From: Persicaria tinctoria
Taxonomy: Eukaryota > Streptophyta > Magnoliopsida > Caryophyllales > Polygonaceae
Assembly: GCA_037127255.1 (NCBI GenBank)
Contig: JBANSL010000009.1
Coordinates: 33,129,475 to 33,193,474 of the forward strand
Reading direction: 5' to 3'
DNA length: 64,000 bases
Of this stretch, positions 55,854 through 64,000 are shown in pieces; the stretch's first letter is position 1, and every line of letters starts with the position of its first letter. Both the position numbers and the translations under genes were made by a program. Below the pieces are notes generated by a model. That model did no database searches and had not been told where the DNA came from. It saw only the letters and a list, made by a program, of their open reading frames with translations.

Positions 55854-57103
55854 CTTACTTTATTCAGAGAGCCAAGCAGCACAACACCATGGGGAACTAC
55901 AACTGCAACAACAATGGTCTGACAAGAAAACCGCATAATCATCAGAAGTAAATTGAACAATAATAAGAATCATGAAAAAGAGTAGATATTTGGTAAAAAA
56001 TCTAAACCGTTCAAATTGAAACCATTTTAGAAACTCATATACATGTTGCTCATAGAAGAATGAGCAAAAGTCAAGACGCGGAGGCAGCAATAAGGAATAC
56101 CTGAACTCCAGCTAAGAGTTGTGCTTGCCACCAATCACAGTTATGCAAAGCAAAAATTCACTCGTTGAAAACCATATCAAGAAAACAAACATATTCAATT
56201 CAACACAATATGTTCAAAATATAACATATTTTTTCCCTTTTAAGGACAAACTAGATGTTACCTTGGATGATGATAATGAATTTACAGCACGTTCATGAGC
56301 AAATATCCATTGATGCTTTCTTGTGACAGCCACCTGCCCAATAATCATGTGACAGAAGATGTCAACATTCAAACATACCCAAACACCAATTTCAAAGAAA
56401 TACTCACTCCAAAAAAAATAAAAAATAAAAACAGTAACCTATTCATCTAGATGTCAACATTATTTTTCCCTCTTAATTATTAGTAAGCAAAATAAGTAAT
56501 CTGAAAACAAAACATGCAACAAACATCATTTACTGATCTGGACGTTTATCCCTCTCTTTATTAGTGCTGACAACAATGATTCAACGAAATTAAGAACAAG
56601 ACATGGGAGGCTGCTGACATAAATGCAGCCACAAGACAAAATTAAGAACAAGAGGTTTAAGGTGACTTTAGGAGATCATGGATATCTGTAGACAGTTTGA
56701 CAGATTGGAGAACAACTACAATTTCAGACTAGGTTTGCAAGTAATGTTATCATCAAATGCAAGGAGCAATTATAGACTAGGTTTGGAAGTAATCTTATCA
56801 TCAAATGCAAGGAGCATCAAATGCAATACAGACTAGGTTTGCAATTACAGGAGAAGCATCTATACAGAATTCTGAAGCACTCAAGTAATCTTATCATCTA
56901 TATAGATTAGGTTTGCAAGTCGGTCAGAAGAAGCATCAACAAAGCAGTATAAGAGAAATTGAAATCGGAGAACGTCAATTGCAAGGATAAAGAATGCAAC
57001 TGAACAATTGAGTCGCAATTGAAAAAGCCCCAAACCTGAAAGGGCCAGACATGGAGGTGACCTCTCCACCTTCTTTTGCGACTTCACCGCCGGCTTCGCC
57101 CAT
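55854..57103 (-). pseudogene. LONESOME HIGHWAY-like bHLH fragment, upstream exons
   Basis: Exon-like blocks in minus order. 57103-57036 reads MGEAGGEVAKEGG and ends at a CAG|GT. 56333-56262 reads VAVTRKHQWIFAHERAV with AG before and AAG|GTAAC after. About 56135-56101 reads WWQAQLLAGVQ before GTATTC. 55918-55858 reads TIVVAVVVPHGVVLLGSLNK and ends at GTAAG. The middle and last blocks fit the N-terminal bHLH-MYC_N domain of LHW/EMB1444-type plant factors (GxHQWI, then PHGVVQLGSL). The first block does not resemble their usual N-terminus, so the structure may be chimeric. The next exon lies across element J at about 31190. Confidence 0.55.
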
Positions 57104-58435
57104 CAGAAACCGCCGCCAAAGTCCTCATAGACGAATAGAAGAAGAGAACAGATCTGATTAAAGAGGCACCGCCGGATTCGGATCTCTGTACATTACGGAG
57201 TATCGGATTTCGATGGAAGAAGAGGGATAGAGAATTTGCAGAAACACCATCTTTGATGGCCAGGCGCTTCACGATCCGATCAGCGACCTTGATGGAGGTG
57301 AGGCACGGAGAGAGAGGGAGACCATCAACGACGTCGCCATTGATGGAGGAGCGAGGAAGAGGATGAATCGAGAGGGACGAAATTCACAAATTAGGGATTC
57401 TAGGTTGAAAAACGGTATAATAGAAGGAAGGGTAATATCGTAAAATAAAGATCCGAAATTAGAAAAGTGGACATTCCACCAATTTTTACAAAAACTATGA
57501 CACTCCTCAAATTAGGTTCTCTATTAGAAATCGAGATGATTATAAATCATTATTTTAATTATTTAATATTATAAAGTTTCCCGATCTTTACATCAAGTAT
57601 CAAGTAAAACAATCAAGGTTGCGAATTGTATATGAAACCACACTACTCCTCTATCTTTTATTCGCTCTTACTAACATTCTTCATAGTTTATTTACATTAT
57701 TTTCTTATTTTTCCTTCTAGTTTATTTAAATATTGATAAATACACATTGTAATAGAAATACTTGTTTCTCTATGGGTTCGACCCCTTACTTACTACACAT
57801 GAGTTTGTTAGTTTGAGTTATTATTTCTTTGGCGAGGTGAAACCTAACTACAAATCCCTCCACTAAGGCCTAAACGAAATGGGGTCAGATTGCGTTAGGA
57901 TTTGACATATAAGCAAATCGCACTTGAGAGTTTGTGACTCTATTTGTGTGTGTGTGCGTGTGTATTTATGGTAACTTTCACTATTTTTCATTTCCTTGTG
58001 TTCTTTCATATATTCAACATAATTTAAAATATATTTGAAAGGAATTGAGCTTAAGTTGCTTGATGGTAGTACTATAGGGGGAGAAGTCAACTGCGAAGAA
58101 TGAAAGAATCTATGTCCGAGGATGAAATGAACGATATTTTGTTTTACCACAGAAAATTATTTAATTCTTGTGCTTAAACAAAATTTCAATGCTACACCAA
58201 AACTCTAGTTTAGCTAATTTAAGAACGGCTTCCTCCGATTTATCTGTTCTGTATTTCCTATGGGTATGTAGTTTCTTTTTTTTTTCTTAAATAAAGAATA
58301 GAAAGGAATTAATGGTTTGGTTTGAATTGTGTATCAATATCAATGGCCAATTCGCCGCCGAAGAGAAGGTTCCGTCGGAACAATTATTTATTTCGGGATA
58401 CCTCATCTCTTAAAAAAAAAGAGAAAGTGTGAGTA
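57104..58435. other. No intact gene; GC-rich piece then AT-rich DNA with an LTR-end remnant
   Basis: 57110-57370 is GC-rich and may be a captured 5' leader read on the minus strand. 57760-57870 (TTCTCTATGGGTTCGACCCC, then TTTCTTTGGCGAGG) resembles the 3' end of solo LTR D and is probably a decayed family-2-like LTR end. The rest shows nothing recognisable. Confidence 0.45.
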
Positions 58436-58445
58436 GAAATGACAA

Positions 58446-58542
58446 GTAGATCTACGCCCAGAGAATTGGTAATGTGCCCGGAGAAATTAGTACAAGAAGC
58501 CGTAGATACACTTCTGGATAATGGAATACGCGGACAACCAAA
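58446..58542 (+). pseudogene. rpoC1: Plastid rpoC1 fragment in nuclear DNA
   Basis: The plus frame reads [20 protein letters not shown], then [11 protein letters not shown]. This matches the plastid RNA polymerase beta' subunit stretch of the form [20 protein letters not shown]. Only about 32 codons are present, with substitutions, and sequence on both sides is not rpoC1. The rpoC1 gene acts in plastids, so this is a short nuclear plastid insertion (NUPT) and non-functional. Neighbouring text at 58340-58420 might be further organelle DNA but I could not identify it. Confidence 0.8.
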
Positions 58543-58639
58543 AAGCGAATCCAGTTATAATCTTCGGCCAGTTGTATTAATGGGTCGTCTGGCTGGAAAT
58601 GATAACAGAATACATAGGTTGTTGGTAGGAATTTAATGT

Positions 58640-59690
58640 GTTTTTTTAACGTGTCGTTGGTCAACATTCCTTCAAGAGACATCACTTTCTCGTGTTTCTA
58701 CTCCGGTCTCTCCGGCAGCGAGACACCGTGGAAGCTTTTGGGTTTCTCTGTATTCTCATTATTCACAGTTTTATCCGGAGTCTCCCTCGACTTCCTCGTC
58801 TGTATGACAGTTTTTTGCTTTGTTCGATTAGGGCTTGGATATTTATGTTGTTGTAACTTGTTAGTTTCATGTCGGTTAGCCCGTCTGTCGTTTATTTCGG
58901 CCCTTTGATTACACGACGCTACTTTGTCGGATATTTCAAATATTTACCTTGATAAAAAAAAATAGAACGAGATAAAAAAACTTATGTTCTTTTAATCAGA
59001 GTGGAGAGAAAGTGATATATTGAATGAGATCGAAAAATATTTGATTACAATATCGTTCAAATTATTTATTAAGGAGAAATTTATATTTATATTTATATAT
59101 TCTTAATTTAGAAGACTTTTACGTTTACGTGTCAATCCTATCTTCATTTTAGGGATTTTCACCAATTACATTTTTCCATTTCAATTTTTTTGCTCCTTTT
59201 TTCTTTTATTTTTATTTTTTAATCTTCCCATTTATATCTTGAAATCAGTCACATTTATTTTCTTTTTATCAACCCATTTACTAACTATTAGGCTTAAATT
59301 AAAATATTAAATCCAATCTAATGTATATTATAAATCTATAGGTAAATCTTTTTAACACATTTACTAACTATTAGGCTTAATTGAAAACATTAAATCTGAC
59401 CAATCTAATGTTTACCAAAGCTGCAATGATATTATTAATTTTTTTTAAACAAAGTTAAAACGATATTATTATTTTTACTAACCAATAAGAGTGATTTAAA
59501 ATATCCATATCTATATATGCTACTTTAAAGAAGATTTAAAAATAATAATTTTATGAAATTATTTTTAAGATACTTTTATGGTACCAATTTTTATGAGGGG
59601 TTAAAAACTTAAAATGCAAAATGGTGCTTATCGTGTAAAAGGGTCTTAATATATCAATAGGTATAATTTAAAAAAAAATTGAAATCGGGC
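58640..59690. other. No gene seen, AT-rich
   Basis: 58680-58920 has mixed composition and ORF-like stretches on the plus strand without recognisable content. 58930-59690 is strongly AT-rich. A 28-base text (TTTACTAACTATTAGGCTTAA-like) occurs twice, near 59278 and 59363. Confidence 0.45.
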
Positions 59691-59983
59691 CCAACTCAAC
59701 GGAACAAAGTAGCCCCAAGCTGTATTTGTTTGAAAACCATTGTCCAGATCTCGTATGATCTTCTCTCTCAAGCGGAAGTCAGCGAGAGACGGAGGAGACC
59801 CTCATCGGTCTTCACCATCGATCTACACAAATCTATATATGCTCCTCACTTGGTCTTTACCTTTTTCTCGCTCCGCCGATCATCGATCTGGATCAACTTT
59901 CCTCTCGATTTCGGCTCGACTTAACACGTAACGGAAAACGATAAGATGTACCACTAATCCAATTCATCTCTTGCGAAGAACCC

Positions 59984-60047
59984 TATGAAGGCCAATTTAC
60001 TGGATCACCACTCCGTCAAGAATATATGCGACGAATCTGTTACTGAG
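59984..60047 (+). CDS. Possible first exon of a host gene, unrecognised
   Basis: An ATG at 59984 opens MKANLLDHHSVKNICDESVT and reaches GAG|GTCCTT, a possible splice donor, just before a CT-rich run. About 290 bases of C/T-rich leader with ATCGATC text precede it (59695-59983). The next exon is not visible because a Sirevirus copy begins at 60703. The family is not recognised. It could be an ordinary gene interrupted by element G, or a captured leader. Confidence 0.3.
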
Positions 60048-60059
60048 GTCCTTCCTCTC

Positions 60060-60105
<46 letters not shown>

Positions 60106-60112
60106 CCTGAAC
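60048..60112. repeat. CT microsatellite
   Basis: About 60 bases of CTCTCT with a few interruptions. Confidence 0.95.
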
Positions 60113-60615
60113 GGCTTGAATTCCATTTCCCTTTCTTTAATATTGTTGATTTCTGCTAATTTTGGATCATCGTTCAAATTTATTTTAGCCTAGAGATGAT
60201 TTCATTCCGGTTTTGGTTTTTTTAAATGTTTGGGCTTTTGGATCCGATTGATTGACTGAGTTTCATAAATGTGGCGATTTAGCGGTAGGATTTATATGAT
60301 TTTTGAATTGGTTACTAATTTCCTAGATGTTGAAATAATGACTATTTCATTATGTATCTCGTAAAGATAGAGGTATCTGCATTGGAGGTGTCTGCCCAAA
60401 TCCAAAGTTCTAAGGACTAATTAAACAAAGACAAACGCCAATAGGTGCGGACCATCAATGAAAAGATGTCGTGCATGTTATTCTTGCATAATATTTTTAT
60501 AAAATTGCACGAATATTTGTGTTTTTTTTTTTGCACTCTTGAATGTTATATGATGAAGAAAAAGTATTTGATTTTCTATATCTATTCTAGCTCTCATTAA
60601 AGCCTTAAAATCCTA
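60113..60615. other. No gene seen; intron-like AT/T-rich DNA
   Basis: Composition fits a first intron of the exon above or plain intergenic DNA. Confidence 0.4.
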
Positions 60616-60680
60616 TTAACTCAATGGTAGATCAATGGGCTTATGCTCAGAGATGTGGGTTCGAATCCTACATATGCTAA
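60616..60680 (+). repeat. tRNA-derived retroposon copy
   Basis: TCAATGGTAGATCAATGGGC (A-box-like), then GGGTTCGAATCCTACATATG (B box). It matches the minus-strand copy at 22125-22205 over about 60 bases, including CTTATGC between the boxes, and is followed by a T-rich tail. It adjoins the 3' LTR edge of element G. Confidence 0.5.
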
Positions 60681-60702
60681 ATTGCTTCATTTTAATAGTT
60701 TT

Positions 60703-61709
60703 TGAAGGTTCGAAAATATAAAACAATGTAATATAGAAATACTCTAGAAGGGGGGTTGAATAGAGTATGCCCGTTTTTCGCAGAAAGTCTCAAGACTTTT
60801 GGAGCTTGTGTCAAAACCATTGAGATTAAACCTGAATCACAAAGTTAAACAATTCGAACCAAGTGCGGAAATAAGGTAAAGCAATAAAGTAAATAACACG
60901 AGTAATTGTTTACGAGGTTCAGCACAACTGGCCTACGTCCCCGCCTAGGGTTCTTCCACAACCCTAGGATTCAAAGGCTTTATTGATTGCTTAGCTTAGG
61001 ATCCTAATATAGCTCACCGAGAAGCCTCTCTCCTATACAATTGCAATCTAATCAACTCACGTTCCCTTGGAGTCCTAGATCAATCTAGAAGAGCCCCACC
61101 TCTCTCAGCTATCTAGTACAATCCTCTAACTCTCGCAGATCAATAGCCTAGTGCAACTTCCCGAGTTATAAACTCTCGAGTAACACTTGAAATGAATATA
61201 TCCTATAAGCTCACAGTGACTCTCAAAGGCTTTGAAATAAACAACAAACTATTTGAGCGCTTTGCAGAGAGACACTTGGAAGACAGATCACTTGAATGAA
61301 TGAAGCTCGTGTGTAGCACTTATGTCTTCTGTCTTCTCCTTCCTTTCCTTTATATAATAGCATGGAGCGTGAGGATCTTCAACACCGGATCTCCGACGGC
61401 TCCTTTTGAATCAGGCTTTGATCTTGGATCTTCTATTTAATGATACTTCGAAGCCATGATCTATTTTGAACTGATCTCCTCAACATGTAAAAGGAAGGAT
61501 GCAATCTTCGAATATACTTCCTGAAATGGTTAGTCATACATATATATATAAAATATAATGGAAGTATATAATAAGATAAAATAATATACGAATAATGAGA
61601 AAGGTTTTGTATTTCATCAACTGTTAATGCTCCAAGGCCTTTGACACAAACATCCTGTCAAAGCCTTTGAAACATCTATTCCGATTTTCATCAACGGATG
61701 GAGTTATCA
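60703..61709 (-). repeat. 3' LTR of element G
   Basis: About 1007 bp. In element sense it starts TGATAACTCCATCCG and ends AACCTTCA. An inner CA at 60727 is an alternative end. Matches 5603-6597 with many small differences. Confidence 0.75.
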
Positions 61710-62061
61710 ATCTCCCCCTTGATGAAAGACAAAACCTGTGCATCCCTGCAACTTAGTCAAACGAATATAACATAATCAAAATCAGACTAAGTACCTGCAA
61801 GGGTTAGACAAATGTTGGATCAAATAATTTTTAAAGTAAGAAAACATCCAACCGAAAACCATAAATAAAAAAGCAAGGTCTTCCAAGACCTTGAAGCATA
61901 GGTTTTCAAAGTCTAACGATCATCTCCCCCTTTTTGTCTTTCAATAAAGGGCGGAGGTAAAAAAGTTACCAAAAGTGACCAAAAGTTTTGAAAAAGTTCC
62001 AAAAACCAGCAAAGTAACAAGTTTCAGGGGTGGGATAGGGTGGGATAAGGTTTAGGTTAAG
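61710..62061 (-). other. 3' untranslated region of element G with two polypurine tracts
   Basis: CATCAAGGGGGAGAT directly before the LTR (61710-61722), and AAAGACAAAAAGGGGGAGAT near 61922-61941. The spacing is as in F. Confidence 0.7.
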
Positions 62062-63777
62062 TCATTCCAGAGCATCATCAGTGAGCCTCGTCCATAGTCC
62101 TTCCAGCATCGTTGAAATCTTGCTCATCGTCGTCATCACCTCCTTCTGCAGCTCCTTAATATCCAGACGAACATCCTCCAAGCCCAACTCTAGGTTGTCC
62201 ATGCGTTCATCGAAAGATGGAGCAGTGGGAAAGGCTTTTGAAGGAGTGGCAATACTCAAGGTCCCTTGGGGAGACCGAGTGATGCCAATCTTTTCAAGGC
62301 CTTTAGAGTCGAACATACCCGTATGACGCAACTGTTCTTCATTTTTGACATCAATTCCAAAAGCTTTGAAGATAGGGGTAAAAAGGGTAGCAAAGGGGAG
62401 GGGAGAGCATTTTCGAGCTTTTCTGGCATGGGCCATGGTTCCAAGGATGGTGTTGGCCAGATCAGGATCAAGGCCATTTAGAATGCGGTAGAGCAGGACC
62501 ATGGCATCGTCGGTTAGGAGTGAGCCAGAGTTGAGACGGGGTAAGAGGCATCTAACAATGATGTTAAAGATAATTTTTGCCTCAAGGGTTAGGGATGAGT
62601 GGGTGAGTTGCTTTGAGGTGCTGTTGGACGCTTCGGGTAGGAGATATTTGGCTCGGGCTAGGATGATGCAATTTTCTTTGGAGGGGTGGACTTCAGATGG
62701 TGGAACAAGGGTAGGTAAGCCTAGAGAATCTGCAAAGTCATTGGAGTTGAGAGATATTCTAACCCCTTTGACGACAGATTCCAAAGACCAACCATCAGTG
62801 TCGTTTTTGGCTTTTAGGTTTATGTAGAAAAGTCGGGTAAGCTCAGGGTAGTAAACAGTCTCAAGGTTAATAAGGTTCCAGGCAGGGGAATTTTTGAGGA
62901 GCTCAATGCAAGGTAACTTCAAGGCTTCAAAGAACTCAACATCTAAAAAATCAGAACAACTAATCTTACGAGTTCTAAACTCATCTACCCACTTACCAGC
63001 AGTCTCAGCATCTTAAAACCAAGAGGAGGGCAAGGATTGATTTACCTGGATATAGGCCGGGGGGTCTGCGTTCTTTCTGCGCGCGACTGTTGGAGCTGCT
63101 CTCTTGACAGGCGCTACAAGACTCTTGACAAGGCCCTTCCGGGTGCGCTTGGGGGATGGAGGCTTGACTGGAGCAGGGGCTTTCCGCATCGTCGGAGACG
63201 GGGGAGGAGGAGGAGAAGGAGAAGGAGATTCTTCCTCCTCTTCCTCAGACCCCGAGTCCTCACCGGACCCCGCTTCATCACCTTCAGGTTCCACGTCCTC
63301 TCCGGATCCCTCGTGCTCTTCCTCTTCCTCTTCTTCTTCCTCAGGCTCCACCTCGGATGGAACCTCTTCGGCTTCGGCATCCTTCCGAATTCGCTCGGCT
63401 TCCTCCTCGGCCAGTCTCTTAGCAAGCTCGGCCTCCTCATCGGCCTTTTTCTGCCTTAAGACCTCCTCCTCAGCTTCCTTGGCAGCATCTCACTCCAGGG
63501 CGGCATCAAGGTCGTCTTCCTCTTCTTCCTCGTCCTCTTCCTCGGCCAAGATCTTTCTCTTCCCCTTTTGTTTAGCACTCAGGGGTTTCTTAGCAGCGCG
63601 CTTCTGAGAGCTTTTGGGAGCCGTGGTCGTGCTCGCCTTAATGGTGCTCTGGACAATTGCTGATATGATGGCTTGAGTAGCAGGTTCGGGTGTGGGAGAG
63701 GTAGCAGTGGCCTGGCGTCCCTTGGGGGTGGCGCCAAGTCTTTTGGGAGTGACAGCTTTCTTGGTTTTGGGTGCCAT
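62062..63777 (-). pseudogene. Sirevirus extra ORF of element G, full length with two in-frame stops
   Basis: One frame of 572 codons from ATG 63777 to the stop at 62062, interrupted by TGA at 63490-63492 and TAA at 63013-63015. Order: basic N-terminus (MAPKTKKAVTPKRLG, Lys/Arg-rich, possible nuclear signal), acidic run (EEEDEEEEEDD), Glu/Lys/Arg-rich helical stretch (KKADEEAELAKRLAEEEAER), Glu/Ser/Pro-rich run, a second basic stretch (PPSPKRTRKGLVKS), then the conserved region shared with F (LETVYYPELTRLFYINLKAK, IILARAKYLLPEASNS) and a helical tail. The tripartite charge pattern suggests a nuclear or chromatin-associated protein. I cannot name a function. Confidence 0.65.
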
Positions 63778-64000
63778 GGAAGTAGTCGGTTAGAGTTCCT
63801 TGAGAGGCAATTGAGAGGTTGAAGATGAGGGAGTGGAAAGGGTTTGGAAAAATCCGAGTGTGGGTTGTAATCGGGTACAGGATTTGGTTTAAGTAGAGAG
63901 AGAGGGTGACGGATTGACGGGATGGGTTTAGGGTTCCAAGGAAAGAAATCATTACATTGCTAAGATTTGAAAGGTTTTCAATTTCAAATTCAAATTCAAA
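63778..64000 (-). other. Sequence upstream of the element G extra ORF
   Basis: Leader-like, pyrimidine-rich in element sense (TCCCTCATCTTCAACCTCTC). No ORF. Not enough is visible to tell whether pol lies upstream. Confidence 0.4.

Larger units (their letters stand above)
60703..64000 (-). mobile_element. Element G: Sirevirus-like Ty1/copia retrotransposon, 3' part
   Basis: Minus strand, cut by the right window edge. 3' LTR, two polypurine tracts and a long extra ORF with two nonsense codons. Same family as F in the opposite orientation. Gag, pol and the 5' LTR would lie beyond 64000 if present. Confidence 0.78.

Noticed and set aside
5603..61709. F and G as inverted ends of one large composite element
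   Set aside because: Both are ordinary Sirevirus copies with many differences, and their 3' LTRs face inward. Flanks do not form a shared duplication.
63104..63607. Plus-strand Ser-rich ORF opposite the element G extra ORF
   Set aside because: Shadow of the acidic GAG/GAA-rich minus-strand frame.

Overview
This window is nuclear DNA of a flowering plant, most likely a eudicot. It is almost entirely nested transposable elements. The diagnostic content is Athila-type Ty3 retrotransposons whose primer binding sites are complementary to tRNA-Asp, two Sirevirus-like Ty1/copia copies, a CACTA transposon, a plastid rpoC1 fragment, and broken exons resembling the plant proteins RBP45/47, a LONESOME HIGHWAY-like bHLH factor and TOPLESS. 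I see no intact host gene. All element names (A, A', B and so on) are local labels.

Layout. 1-4405: 5' part of minus-strand element E (Athila-like family 1), inserted in Sirevirus F, whose extra ORF and 3' LTR run to about 6597. 6598-31348 and 55849-57400 are the oldest background (H): gene fragments, short tandem arrays and scattered TGTCAGCA-like and TATGCAAATATAA motifs. H is interrupted by a CACTA element (9202-21688) that itself carries family-1 element A' (13070-21068), by solo LTR D (26363-27569, family 2) and by solo LTR I (27717-29903, family 1). In an intron of the bHLH-like fragment sits element J (31349-55848, LTRs of about 3.5 kb). J contains element A (34338-50005, family 1, two 2331-bp LTRs) and the truncated element K (50419-52764). 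A contains element B (38081-43499, family 2) and solo LTR C (43651-45095). The right end holds a plastid fragment, a possible host first exon, a tRNA-like retroposon and the 3' part of a second Sirevirus copy, G, on the minus strand.

Many insertions are proven by target-site duplications (TSDs): A = GATAT, A' = AGGAG, C = CTCCT, D = ATCAT, I = CATAA, J = TATAT. For A and C a related copy elsewhere in the window shows the uninterrupted target. LTR divergence, compared by eye, falls with nesting depth: J about 5%, A about 3-4%, B under 1%.

Family 1 is the unusual one. Its copies keep gag and protease and then an integrase C-terminal-like tail, with no reverse transcriptase, RNase H or integrase core, so it looks like a mobilised non-autonomous lineage. 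Its LTRs and its coding region are both filled with the same TCGA-rich modules (GTCGAnnTCGAC and CTCGAGATCGAG types). In the coding region these read as tandem LVDLD/LVEID peptides, which resemble SUMO-interaction motifs.
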